From: Symbiodinium kawagutii
Lineage: Eukaryota > Sar > Dinophyceae > Suessiales > Symbiodiniaceae
Direction: 5' to 3'
Assembly (NCBI GenBank): GCA_009767595.1
Contig: VSDK01003911.1
Coordinates: 1 to 64,000, forward strand
DNA: 64,000 nt
Below the pieces are notes generated by a model that was not told the DNA's origin, made no database searches, and saw only the letters and a program-made list of their open reading frames with translations. The translations under genes were made by a program, and so were the position numbers. Positions 1 through 12,900 of the stretch are shown one piece after another; the first letter of the stretch is position 1; every line of letters starts with the position of its first letter.

Positions 1-787
1 ACCAACCGCCATTTATAAAATAGTCTTTGGACAGCCAGGGTATATATATTTGTGTGTGTATGTTTCTATCAAATCTCATCTCGTTGCGGTGCAGTGGTTG
101 GCCGCTAGGTTTGGGTCATGAGAGAGTGGCCGGTTCGGAACCCTGAAGTTTTAGCGTCGTCAAAGCCGTAGTTTGAGTGTGGAAAGTGTAGCTATGCTGG
201 CCTGGTTTACATGACCATGCAATGATTCAGTATGAAACAACATGTTTTTCAACATCATCAAGCATTGCTAGTATTACTGGTTGGTGGCTTCAAACTGATC
301 AGGCGAACACCATGCAATTTATGTGGGGGCACTTTGTTCACACAGTTCACCCGGATTTGTGCCCTGAGCTGCAGCGCCAACTCTCAAATCACTGATCTGG
401 CTTGGACACAGTCAGCATTGCTGTGGGCTTTCAGTTAGACCCACTTTCTATCAGCATGCACGCACGGTCAGATATCTCTCTTCACACTTGCATGAACGGA
501 AGTCTTTGGACATACCTTTTCAACCGAACTGGCTTGGGAGTAAACAACGTGAATGTGACGTTGTCCATTGGATAGACAGACGCAATATATCATACAGGCT
601 GGAAGCGATGGCTCGACGAGCAGCGACATGTTTGAGCACTGTGTGTGCTCTGAGGACGTTTCACTTGAGACCGGCGCCACATATTTTTGTTGGCGGTTGA
701 AGCACCAGCCAGGCATTGTTTCCAGCCAGGGTGGTGATTGATCACCAGCCACATTACTAGGCATCATGACTGATGATGAATCGTCAG
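1..787. other. Non-coding lead-in, no gene seen
   Basis: I see no supportable exon before the AG|G acceptor at the end of this stretch. A copy of the CTGGTTGGTGG-type inverted-repeat end occurs near 278-296. The short open frames here lack coding character and conflict between strands. Confidence 0.4.
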
Positions 788-833
788 GCGCAGCCCGGGC
801 AAGAAAGTGGTCATCGTCCAGCCCCCCGGGGTC
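788..833 (+). CDS. Unidentified gene 1, exon a
   Basis: The segment is GC-rich and follows an AG|G acceptor. It enters with one base completing a codon and reads RSPGKKVVIVQPPGV. The donor taken is GC (GTC|GCGCCT), which gives phase 0. A GT donor at 845 would add CGC CG and change the phase. Confidence 0.45.
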
Positions 834-2698
834 GCGCCTCGCCGGTGGGTGGTTGGAGGGAGCTGGTTGGAGCCATCCATGTGGCCCTAGGGGGAACTAG
901 GGGAGCTACCAGGAGTGGCTACGCCAAATAGTAAGATTTCGATCCGATCCTCATGCTGATGTGTTCGTTGGCCATGGGTCAATGTGAATCATCGAAAATA
1001 AGGGATGACAGAGATGGCGATGGAGAGAGAACCAAGAATAGTAAGGAATACAATGGCAATAATGGGGAACCAGGGTACAGGGTTTTGACCAACAGCTGCT
1101 TGTCCTTAACAAAACCAAAGAAGAGAGAGAGAGAGAGAGAAAGAGAGTGTGTTTGTCATGCACCATCCCCAGCCAATCATCCATCATCATCAAGGCATTC
1201 CAAGCCATAATTAAGTACCATCAAACGGCTTTGATAGCATCATCAGCCATGAGGAACCAGCATATATTGATCATCATCAGCTAGGGTATCCCGTTCTGGC
1301 CGTTCAATACCAGGGGAACGAGGCCAGGAGCGGCCCCCAGGAGCGGCCATTCACCAAATGGTTGTTATGTAGTGGTTGATCGTGATCGTCACTAGCAACC
1401 AGCATATATATATATATATGAGTATATTTATATATAAGCATATATTATCCATCATCTTTAACCACTGTGAGCCAGCTTGGCAACCATGATCCCACATGAT
1501 CCAAGCACCAGCCGTCCTCAGGTGAAGGATGGCCGTTTGAAGCAAAACCTCGAAGAGCTCGTGCACCCACAGCTGCGGAAACGAGCGTGGCCTGGACACA
1601 GCTGGGGCTGCCAGGAATTACAAGGTGGGCCCCCCTAGTTATAAGTTGATTATAAGGGGATTACTACCATAACTGGTTGATTAACAAGTTGATCCCCTTG
1701 TAATTACGTTGGTTAATAAGCCGTTGAACTATAGTTATATTATATCTACCATTTGCCTGGTAGTTACCCTAGTGAACTAACCCAAGTTAGCTAACGTTTA
1801 GGGGGTCGACTTTGTAAGCATCATAAACATCTAGAACATAAGATGCTGATGTTACGAAATATCATGATCATGATCATTGATCATCCTCGCCATTGATGAG
1901 ACCATTTTTGATCATAAAATCTATCCAACCTTTTCAGCTTTCACCAGATTCAAAAGGGCACCCCTTGGCTTAGGCGCAGCCTGCGTTGCCGCTGCGTGGA
2001 GCTGGAATCGCTCCACACAACCCGCGCGTACCAAAAGGACCAGGTCCATTTGTCCCAGCATGGCGGCTCGGCCGGATCTGGCGGTCGCTGCTGGACCTAG
2101 TGGTTGGTGAGTGGTTGGTGAGTGGTTGGTTGGTGGTTGATTAGTGGCTGATTAGTGGCTGATCAATGATTGGTTAGTGGTTGGTTAATGGACCTGCCGC
2201 GGTGATGGTTGATGATGGAGAAGTGGTGAGCTCCAAGTGTAGTTTTCCAATAGTCTCAGTAAGACAATCGGAAAAAATGGTGGTGAATGTCTATCTCCCG
2301 AATTTGTTGGGTTTCCAAATCGAAAGCAGTTGGGTGCTTGAGGTCGCAACAGCAGCTAGGGGAGTTTGGGGGCACCAGGGCAATATCAAAATGGGATTCA
2401 CTGCGTAGCTGAACGTCAGGGCAGCAACAACAACGCAACAAGGCTGCAAAATTATCATCCCTACTTGAATGAGTATCCCCAGCTAGGAACTGGTGACTTA
2501 ACCATGATCCCAGTGCCCAACCACGTAGGGAGGGACACGCCAAACGATGACTGGTGCGATAGGCTGTTGTTGAAGTGGTGCGATTTAGCTGCTGGCTTGG
2601 ACAGAACTTTACCACAAAGAATCTTCCAACCTTCCAGCGCACGCCCAGGTGCTAACGAAATTGCAGTGGCCGTGGCTGCAGCCATTCTGGACACTTGA
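788..2698 (+). CDS. Unidentified gene, C-terminal four exons
   Basis: Four exons join in phase: 788-833, 1522-1584, 1974-2106 and 2649-2698, ending in TGA. I do not recognise the protein. The joined product starts with RSPGKKVVIVQPPGV, runs through a proline-rich stretch (PHNPRVPKGPGPF), and ends in a hydrophobic Ala/Val-rich tail, GANEIAVAVAAAILDT. All four acceptors are AG followed by G. The donors read are GC, GC and a strong GTGAGT. The 5' part lies outside the window. The ends of the first two exons are the least certain, because other donors in the same region also give an open frame. Same strand as the next gene, so they probably belong to one unidirectional cluster. Confidence 0.5.
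1522..1584 (+). CDS. Unidentified gene 1, exon b
   Basis: This exon is 21 codons in phase 0, VKDGRLKQNLEELVHPQLRK plus Arg. It lies between AG|G and a GC donor. A second frame is also open here, so the frame choice rests on phase agreement with exons a and c. Confidence 0.4.
1974..2106 (+). CDS. Unidentified gene 1, exon c
   Basis: This exon has 44 codons plus one base. It is rich in Pro and Gly, then contains AWRLGRIWRSLLDLVV. The acceptor is TTAG|G and the donor is GTGAGT, the most canonical donor of this gene. Phase matches the terminal exon. Confidence 0.5.
2101..2190. repeat. Degenerate GTGGTTGGTGA repeat
   Basis: Direct repeats of a 9-11-base GTGGTTGGTGA-like unit start at the donor of the preceding exon. 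They decay into TTAGTGGCTGA units. Confidence 0.7.
2649..2698 (+). CDS. Unidentified gene 1, terminal exon
   Basis: The exon enters with two bases after AG|G, reads ANEIAVAVAAAILDT and stops at TGA. The hydrophobic C-terminus could be a membrane or dimer helix, but nothing identifies it. Confidence 0.5.
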
Positions 2699-5600
2699 AA
2701 GCTCCCAGTTGTTCTCACCCTCGCGGCAGAGAAAGATCGAAAAGAGTTGTGCGCATCCATGCTGCTTGGGGCACCATGCTGTTTGTGTTCATGTGTCGAT
2801 TTTCCCATTGTGGGAGGACTGCATCTGAACCCTTTGACCCTGAAAAAGCAAAAACACACCTGGTTCCCCCAAATAGGCATTGTTCGTACCGGAGAATGGG
2901 CATCATTTCGAGAGGAAATAGCCCTGGGTGTGGCGCAGCTGGTGCCACCATTTTCATCATACACAATAGCAACAGCACAACAGAAGCAAGAAACTCCAAG
3001 CAGAATCGCAAATATGGCAGCAACTACAAACACATCCAAGTACTTAATACGTCATAATAATTCATAATTAATACTAAAGAACATTGCAAGCACCTTCAAC
3101 CGTGGAGATGTCAGCTGATACGCACAGAGGATCTTTTTGGATTTGCACAGGCAACGATGCTCAACTTTGCAGTGTTGAATTGAAGGACTAACGGCCACTA
3201 ACATGTTTCGAAACATGGGTTGAAGCTCCAAAACGTATCATAACATTACGGGTTACCATGGAAAGTCAGAGTTTGAAGCTTCAAATCAAAGTACAACATT
3301 ATAGAAAATGATGGTGTGAAGCTCCATACTGCTACAACCCAAATTGGGAAACAGGTCAGTTTGGCCATCTGGCATCGCACGAATCAAATGAAAGAGAAGG
3401 CACTCAAAGCCACTACGGAAGAACATCAGAATATTGATAGTAGTAAACCGACCATTTGGTTCCCTGTGACTTGAGAAACCGGCATATATAGTTGCAAACA
3501 AACTAACTAACAATCATTGACCACTATATTGACACTCTCCCATCTCAAACCGGTGTCACAGTCTCCAGATTGGCACCTGCCTGAGTTTGGCTGTTTCCAG
3601 ATGATGAGATGCTGTAAATGATGTACCTACCCACGCGACAACTTTCGGTTTCATGAGCCCTGCTTGATCCTTTCGGGGGGCGTGTCGGGGGGCCATTCAT
3701 TTCATTGGGCATGAGGGGAGTAAAAGCTCGATGCTTTCCAGGCAGCTCAAGGTCTCAGAATGGTGGGGTCCAAGGAACAAGAACGACAAACCAAGATCCA
3801 GCTGGTCCTTGACAGTCAAGTCATTCAGCCCTTGTAATAAGCAAAGAATGGGAGAACCTCCTCTACTTGCAAAGACTTGTTGGGAGCTGGTTCTTGGAAG
3901 CAGCAAGTGTGATTCGTTTCGTGCAATGGCTGCACCCCAAATGCCTTCAAACAAGATCTGCATTTGTTGCACATGTGACTTTGACACTCCATTGACTTCA
4001 GCCCTTAAGCGACCCACCTGCATCACAATTTTCTGCCGGGTGACAGCGGGCGCCCTGGAACTTGGTGCCATGCTGTTCCGAAGTCATCGAGGTTCAGCTC
4101 TCAGCAGAGGTGTGCTAAAAGGTCGAAGAGACTTTGTAGGCGCTGGAATTTTTCATGAACCATCAACGTTCATCAACCAGAGGTTCCTTTCAGAGACTTT
4201 ATGTGCATTAGTTTCCGTGAACTATCATCATTTATAAGAGGTTCAAACCAACAAGTAGTCATCATTGTCACTTGTCATCATATTGAACAAGTATCGTTCT
4301 CGCCAATCCTCCTAAGTTAGAAGCATCACCAGTTGCCATCATTGAGAATCACCGGTGGCCTCCGAGTTCTTGGCTTCTTCGATAGCCAGTACAACCGCCC
4401 TGGTCCACTGCGAAAGCTTCACAAGCAGAAAGGCGGGTGCTGGCAGAAGTTGGAGCCTCCTATCCCAGCTGCGTATCGGTGGTTTGGGGAACACTTCGGA
4501 GAGAAGGCACCATACCCCGGCCCGAGCACAAAGATGGCCCCCCTGTGCTGATTGTCCTCGCTGTTTTGCTCCAGGCCTCGTGTGGATTTGGTCGATTTTC
4601 ACATTGCCAACCGTTTTGGTGTTCCTCGGCAACCATCCTGACGTGCAGGCAGAGCTTCTGATGCATCCATTGACATTCTGCGTTCTTGTGCGGCTGCCAT
4701 GGTCATCCAATGGTCCAAAGGATTTCTTTATGTTTCTATCATCAGACAACCTACAGTAATCAGATACACCAAGAAGATAAAAAGGAGGGGATCCATGCCC
4801 ATCCTTGCAGCTGTGCGCGAGGAGTGGTTCATCATGCATGCTCCTCAGATGGCCAAGCGCCATATCATCAGTCAGGGAGGTCGATTACAGGGAGCATTTC
4901 TGGGTTTGTTCAGCTCCTTTCCTTTTCTGGAGTTTCGAGGCAATACCGACCAGTCGAATATCCGCCGCAGTTGGGAACCCAGTGTGTTCCAGATATGGAC
5001 GTGCTTGAATGTCGTTGAGACAATGTGGACATGAAGGATCGTGGATATGGCACTTGGCCCAGTTGGCCAAGCGGTTTTTCTACCTTGGGTTTGCTTTCCA
5101 TCATGGGTACCCTTCAAGCTCGTGGTGTGCCCATGGCAAATGCTGATAGTTTGGGATGGTTGGGGAGTCCAGCTGTGAAAAGCTTCTTGTCATGGCCATC
5201 CCATCGTTCAACCTCTTCCGGCTGCTGTGAGCTGCAGTGGTTTTGCTGACGCAGGTCTGACCCTGCAATCATCTACGATATCTTTCATGGAAGGCCGGGA
5301 AATGATCTACAACATATATCTGGGAACTCGTCTTGACCAGGGAGTGACCGTGATTCTCCGCCATGTTTAGCTGTCACATGCTGCTACTACAATTGGCCAT
5401 GATTGGCAATGACTCCTGGCAAAGTTTCTCAGAGGGCTGTGCTGCTCCGTTGCCACTGGTTCCTAAAAGGCTTATGCTACTACATTGCTGTTGGGTCACG
5501 TGATCACCATCCATTTGCAGTTTGGTCATGGTAGTTTGGACTCGGGATTTTCAGCATGGCTCATGGAAAATCATCACGAAAGGGGTTCCTGCACGTTGTA

Positions 5601-6805
5601 ATGGCGATCTGTCTTTGCGTCACTGTTGGAGGAAGGGTCCCCACCAAGCCAGCAGTCAACACAGCATCAGAATTACTTGGATATCATCGAGCCAACGCAC
5701 TTCATACATCTTCATACTCTATTCACCCTACCACCATCAACCACTATCTTCACCATCACTACTTGCTGGTCATGCCGTAGCAGCAATCCTGGCACAGCGA
5801 ACAGTCACCGAACCAGGACGCGCAAGGACCAGAAGTGAGGGGCCGGGAGCGGGGACAGACAAGCTCGCCCCGAGTGACCAAAACAACATCGCGAGAATTG
5901 ACACCCAGTTGCACTGACAAGAATCACCTAGTGCTTTGAGATGATCGGTGTGTTTTTTAAACATTTTTTTGGTTGGTTGAGTGGTTGGGTAGGCTGAAGC
6001 CACCAACATGTGACCAACCGATACATGGTCTTGTGGGTTGGGTAAGTGCTTACATGGGTTGCATGGGCTGAAACCCGCTACTAGCTGCTGCGTTCAACCG
6101 CCTACGTCGCTGCCGTTTGTTGCCAGTGGTTTCCTTCTATCAACGGCATTCTATGGCTGATTTGCATGATGTGCAGACATATGAGTACAACTGAAGTTCT
6201 TAATTACTTTCCGGTCTTTCCAGTACACCTTCCAGACGCTAGAAATTAACTGATAGGGATGGTGATGGAGAGAGAGAGAGAGAGAGAATGATATCGCTGA
6301 TTAGCAAGATAAGACTAGATCAAATGCGAACTTTGATCAATCATCAGTTGGTGACTGAGTCGAATACCATTTAGTTGCGTATTAGCCTGTTAGTTCGTTA
6401 TTTCTCAAAAATTGTTCCCAACGAACTGGCATTACAACTGCCAACGGGCTGAGACTGGGCTACATGGTGGTCTCTTGAAATGGAGAAGCCTCAAAAGTGA
6501 ATGGTTTCCTACCAGAAACGGTGAATAGACTGGATGAGTTTAGGGGTCTATGCAGCGATGTGCCCATACACCTTCATCATGAACCATGGGTTGTTAACCA
6601 TGAACTGACCACTACTGAATCATGATTAATCATTACCTAACCATTATCAACCATATTAGGCTGATAATAGCTGTGCATGATAGGGTTAGGTACAACTCTA
6701 CCCTAAGATCACTGTCATTATTCTTAGTAGACTCGGTGATTTTAGGGGTCCCCCTTTGCTGAGAAACGCCCATATTCACCAGTTATTGTCGTTGCGTTGC
6801 TCCAG
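2699..6805. other. Intergenic or 5' intron region, no resolved gene
   Basis: This stretch lies between the stop of the first gene and the first recognised ketopantoate reductase exon. Open frames of 100-190 codons exist on both strands (for example 2461-3039 and 3697-4071 on the minus strand, 3731-4237 on the plus), but they overlap each other and show no recognisable domain. A GA microsatellite lies at about 6268-6290. The right end of a GGTTTCTCA-type inverted repeat lies near 6745-6772. A possible 25-nt microexon at 5817-5841 would join the next gene in phase, but this is weak. Confidence 0.4.
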
Positions 6806-6901
6806 CTGTAGTAGCTGTGCCCGGGCCACTGGGCCCCGGGGCCGCGCCATGGAAGGCTGGGGAGGAATCGGTGGAGGTCCCCGTGTCTTGGAGCCATGCA
6901 G
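6806..6901 (+). CDS. panE: panE exon 1 (first recognised)
   Basis: The exon encodes a Pro/Gly-rich leader (VPGPLGPGAAPWKAGEESVE) just before the Rossmann exon. The donor CAG|GACCTG is a GA donor. It leaves one base that joins in phase to exon 2. The start at 6806 is the best pyrimidine-flanked AG, but 6812 and 6815 keep the same phase. Confidence 0.55.
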
Positions 6902-9900
6902 GACCTGCAACCCGTGATGAAACCATAGAACCATCAAATACCCATCAAATACCCATCAACTCACCATCAACTAACCATAATCCAACCATAAATTAGCCAT
7001 GAAGTAGCCACAAATTGGCCATAAATTGTCCACTAAGTAATCTTTATCCCACCATTGAACCATCATCAAATCCACCATTTCACCCGCCGCAGCCCCTCCA
7101 GGTCCACTGCGATGGGTCTTCTTCGGCTGCGGTGCCGTGGGCGGCTATTTTGGGGCACGGCTCGCTGAGCCACTGGGCAGTGCGGGGGCGGTGGTTGATG
7201 GATGGCTTGAGGATTATGAAGGGATGGTGAGCAAGGGTAGTGGTTAAGAGAGATGGTGTAAGGGTGATTAAAGGATGTCAAATGATGTTAAATGATCTTA
7301 AATGATGGTTAAGGAGATGGTGACATGATGAATGACCATGTTAAACAGTGGCTGAATGATGGTGAAGTGTGGTTGATGGTGATTATTAAGCGTGGTTAAC
7401 GATGGCGACTAGGTTTTGATGTTTACAACAACGATGGTTTATGAGCTGGCTCATGTTGGTTTGTTCATGGTGAATGGTGCTTAAATGATGGTAAGATCAA
7501 GGGTGAAGAGTGGTTGATTGATGTTTCACATTGATCAAAGGTTTTTTTCATTTGTTTTTAATCACGTAATATCGGGTAGCATCGGGGTTCATGGGGGTTC
7601 ATTCATAATGGCCAATGATGATTGGAAATGGTGATGGTTTTGCCAATCTCATGCTTGATCATGACACGCATCATGAGGTTAAAGCTGGTGAACTGGAGCT
7701 AGTTCGCCACATGAGCCATGAATGGGTCAATATGGTGGATGAACGTGTCAATCTGGTGGTTTCTTAAAAGTGGAAACCTAATGGAACCTCAACAATGGTA
7801 ATGTTAGGTCGTGATTTGCAAACCCCCCCCCCTCCCCTAAACCAAACTTGGGGGGATGATTAATAAACTCCCTCCTTAAAAGTCTTGCCTGAGAGATGGA
7901 AGATCTACTCTAATCTTCTCCACTCTTCTCGGCTCTTCTCTTCTCCTCAACTCTAGTCTTCTCTACTCTACCCTTCTCTACTCTACTCTTCTCTACTCTC
8001 TTCTCCTCAACTCTAATCTTTTCTACTCTACTCTTCTCTACACTACTCTTCTTTATTCGACTCTTCTCGACTCTTCTCTTCTCAACTCTTGTCTTCCCAA
8101 CTCTTTTCTTCTCTGCTCATCTACTCTACTCTTCTCTACTCATCTGCTCTACTCTTCTCAACTCTTCTCTTCTCTACTATACCCTTCTATTCTACTCTTC
8201 TGAAATCTTGTCTTCTCTTCTCAACTCAATTTTTTAAAAGGAGTTTAATAAAGGGATCATCCATTTCAGCAAGCTTTCAGTTTAGTAAATGGCCAATAGA
8301 AAGCAAAGGAGAAAGATAAAGAACTCAAAGGGAAAAGGAAAAGATAGAAGCAGCCAGGGCCGCCCCAAGATTTTTTTTTGCATTAATCGACCCCCTTTTG
8401 GTAAATCTATTATTCAACATCTTGGCTCTTCCTGGGCTACCCCCTTGGAAAATTGAAGAAACTCAATTTTTTAAAAGGAGTTTAATGAAGGGATCATCCA
8501 TTTCAGCAAGCTCTCAGTTTAGTAAATGGCCAATAGAAAGCAAAAGAGAAAGATAAAGAACTCAAAGGGAAAAGGAAAAGATAGAATCAGCCAGGGCCAC
8601 CCCAAGATTTTTTTTTGCATTAATCGACCCCCTTTTGGTAAATCTATTATTCAACATCTTGGCTCTTCCTGGGCTACCCCCTTGGAAAATTGAAGAAACT
8701 CAATTTTTTAAAAGGAGTTTAATGAAGGGATCATCCATTTCAGCAAGCTCTCAGTTTAGTAAATGGCCAATAGAAAGCAAAAGAGAAAGATAAAGAACTC
8801 AAAGGGAAAAGGAAAAGATAGAATCAGCCAGGGCCACCCCAAGATTTTTTTTTGCATTAATCGACCCCCTTTTGGTAAATCTATTATTCAACATCTTGGC
8901 TCTTCCTGGGCTACCCCCTTGGAAAATTGAAAAAACTCAATTTTTTAAAAGGAGTTTAATAAAGGGATCATCCATTTCAGCAAGCTCTCAGTTTAGTAAA
9001 TGGCCAATAGAAAGCAAAAGAGAAAGATAAAGAACTCAAAGGGAAAAGGAAAAGATAGAATCAGCCAGGGCCACCCCAAGATTTTTTTTTGCATTAATCG
9101 ACCCCCTTTTGGTAAATCTATTATTCAACATCTTGGCTCTTCCTGGGCTACCCCCTTGGAAAATTGAAAAAACTCAATTTTTTAAAAGGAGTTTAATAAA
9201 GGGATCATCCATTTCAGCAAGCTCTCAGTTTAGTAAATGGCCAATAGAAAGCAAAAGAGAAAGATAAAGAACTCAAAGGGGAAAGGAAAAAAGAAACAAC
9301 CAGAACCACCCGGGAGTAAAAAAAAATCCCATCGATAAATCCAGAAAAAAAATCAACCCCCAAAAAAACTTTTCTTTAATCACCCTCCATTTCAAAATGG
9401 GGTAGGCTATGAATAATTTTTGGAAAACTTTTCTTAAATCAACCCCCAATTGCAAATCACAGCCCAACATTAACCGTTGGTTTGGTGCGATAAATGATTA
9501 ACATATGAATACATATGCTGGTTTAAAGGTACTCCCCATTTTTAGAAACCTGTCAATATGTACTGCTCATAGCTTCGACCCGAGGTAGCAGAGCCTGACT
9601 AGTAGTGACTAGTTGCAGGACTATTTGGCTAATTGTGCATCAGCAACAAGATTCGGTATTCAAAGCCTTGACAAGATCGTGTCCATTTTCTGGTGTGTCG
9701 GCAAACGAATCCGCCAAAATGTTCAAAACTTGTTTGCTGAAAAACCAGCGCTGGGGCGACCTTTGTGGCAAAGCAAGTGCCGGGCACTGCAGGATGCAAC
9801 GGGAAATCCTCAGCAAACTTACCAAGCTGGAGGTGGAAATCCTATTCCGAAACATCACCACAGTTTTAGCTTGTTCATGAACATTGCGTACCCACTTTTC

Positions 9901-12900
9901 TTGTCACACCCCTATGAAAACCATTTCCAGGGTGTAACTGTGCCCAGCTTGTTGTGTGAATCCCTTCCTTCACACATGGTTGGTGTGCTGGAAATGGCGA
10001 GATCATTTGCACACCGATCTTCCACAGCCCAGGAAAGGCGAAAAGGTGAGCTTTATGGCTGCTCGGCAGTGCCAACATGGCAAGCCAGCCATGGTCATGC
10101 ACCAGACATGGCTCACCAAACATCTGTGGCCTAGCCGGTTTTGCTGCGAGTTGCCTAGGGCCCAATGCTGGTGGATAGCTGGCGACATATGACTACTGGA
10201 CACCCAGGCTTTCCGGTTCCGTGTTCGCCTGGGCTTTTTCTCCACTTCAATTGTTTCATGTGCTGATCGTCAGCTAGCTGATTGCTCAGCCGGTGTTGGT
10301 TTATGAATGGTTTAATGCTATGATTGTTGGTCATCATCCCCTCAGGCCTATAATGGTTACCCCAATTATCATTAACCAATACATTCCTACTCATTGTTGG
10401 TTGTTCTCACCCATCACGGTGATTCTTGACATGTGAACTCATGAAAAAATCAGACACTACCATCATTACATCACATCCAACATGTGGTTTTTAAAAACCT
10501 AATCACCACGCTTCAGAAGCATCACACAATTGATCATCAACCTTAAGTCATCAACCTTAAGCCACTTATAACCCAAGCAATACCAAGCATCAAATTTTTG
10601 TTAGCGGTCATCACTTATAACCCAATCATCAAGCTTAGCCCCAGCAGTCACACCTGCCTCCGCATCAGCCGCCGCGTTGGATGAACGTCAACGGCCCAGG
10701 TCCGAAAGGATACGTTGAGGTCGTTGACCTCCGAGGGGGTGAAGGCACCGGAGCTGTTGGCAACGGCAACCGTGGTGCATGGGGAGTGAGTGACTTGTCT
10801 CGGGGATAGCAATGGATAGGAAACTTCTAAGAAGGTTTTCCCTGCAAAAACGCGTTCAATGTTTAAGAAACTTATGAGTGGAGCATTCTTTTTTGCAGAT
10901 GAGTTGGGGGAGATGAGCATGTGTGTAGCATGTTTCAGCAGGGGAAATCATGGTTAATCATGGGTTTTAGAATAGTTGAATTTTGATCAATTGATGCTTA
11001 CTGGATGTGTGCTGATGGTTAATGATTATTTGAACGCCAGCGTTTGTCAATCCGTTGGTTCCTTCAGCCCAAGCTGCCGGAGTTTTGGGTTCCTCGAGGC
11101 AGCCAATGGTTGGGGTGTGATCCGGGCACTTATTTATTCCAACAATTAAACATTCATAGCCACACATACTTGACCGTCAACCAACCATATGAAAACCAAT
11201 CATTCACCACAAAAACCAATTATTCACCATCAAAACCAATGATGCACCATTAAAAAAACCTCATGCAGCATAATAATTCATAAAAATAAAAGAGCCAATA
11301 ATACAGCGACGGAGAGGGAGAGAATAATTCACCTTGATTCACCATGGATCAAGCAAAAATCCACCACATATGTAGCCACTGCCAGTTGCTGTTGATGTCC
11401 CTTGTTCTCCTGCCGGGTCCCCAGAGGTTCGCAGCATTTGCGGCGACGTTCACATTCCCCGCGCCAAGCTGGACCAGGACCACAAGTGGCGGACTGTGGG
11501 GTAGAAGCTGTGCTTTTTGATTAATTGAGGGATATTGATGGATATTGCCAGTTAGTTAATGAGTCTTGAACTATCTTGAACTGATGCTTGCTTAATGGTT
11601 GATTGATGATTGCGTAAACGTTGGGTATTGGTAAATCACATATTGGTTGACCTGTAAATGGATAAAGATATCAGATTCATTCATCAATATTTTTGGGTGC
11701 AGTGCTTTTTTTGATATGGGTCAACCATTTGTGAAAAATATATTCAACTACGGTTTTCTAACACATAGTTTTTTTGACTCTCATTTTTCCATCAGTTGAC
11801 CAGAGCCTCACCAAAAGAAATGCATTTTTGGGATGATGAAAACCAAGGAAACCATTGGATTTTGGGTGGCCTCCAGTGATACGGGGGCTGTTGGCAGTGA
11901 CTGGGATTTGGGGCAGTCCCTTCATATCCCTTCCCCCTGGCACAAGGATATCGACGGATATCAACTTGCTACTGACCCAGGGTTTCCACCGGGTGTGGCA
12001 GACAGGGGGCTGTCAGGGCCCCACTTCATCCCATGTCATTCTTCAAGCAGCTCCTCCTTGGACCATGAATCCACCAGAGCCAAGTGCCCAGCCGCCCGCG
12101 TCAGGTGATGAACACCGAAGCCCTGGACAAAGAGAGCCCCTTCGACGCAGATGTCATCGTCCTGGCCTGCAAAGCCTGGGAGGTGGAGCGGTGCTTGAGC
12201 ATGTGCAAAGCTTGGTGCGGGGAGAAGACCTTGGTCTCTTGGAGCACCTGGAGGTGTCCAGGGATGTCAAGGGGGAAATGCACTTCCAGTGAGGGACGGG
12301 ATGTACCTTGGATGTATCGTGCATGTACCATGCGGTATCCTCCACCTACATGCGCAAGCGCTGTTGCATCCCCAAACATGCGATAATGAGGAGGCGACTT
12401 GAGGCAGATAACTTAGATCGTCGTTTGCAAGACAGCTTGGGGCCCGAAAACGCGATCGCATTGGGGAGGAGAAGTAAACATTTAGTGAAATTTACCAAAT
12501 TAGATCTCATTTGTGCAATCTGCGTTGCAAATTAGATGTTTAAATCTACCAAACTTGGTACAGTCATCATTTCATTTCCATCACTGACGCGCTACTCATA
12601 GCCGCAGATCCGCGAGTGCTGCTGGTTCTGCGGCTGAACTGCCGCTCAGGTGCTACCCCTGCAGAACGGCGTGGATGGGGCTGGAAAGGTGCGGCAAATG
12701 GTGGCCACTTGGAAGAAAGGCCATGCCCTGGTGGGGTGGTGCAACATCGTGGCGGCCATCCAGGAGACCATGACCAATGACCAGTTTGGAGCTGTTTTTC
12801 CACTGGCATCTTGACATTAGAACCCCCATTTTGTATGGAAACAAATGCTTGAGACGCCTGATTTTGTCGGACCCGCACCCTTGTTTTGCTACATTGTACC

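Noticed and set aside
80..145. tRNA-like A and B box pattern (TGGTTGGCC...GGTTCGGAACC)
   Set aside because: No acceptor stem or proper cloverleaf can be drawn from the flanks.
2461..3039. Minus-strand 192-codon frame with a hydrophobic N-terminus
   Set aside because: It overlaps the terminal exon of the plus-strand gene and has no recognisable family; a signal-anchor start alone is weak.
4330..5250. Long overlapping frames on both strands (up to 174 codons)
   Set aside because: Several competing frames, no domain, no AG|G-bounded continuation. A decayed element is possible but not shown.
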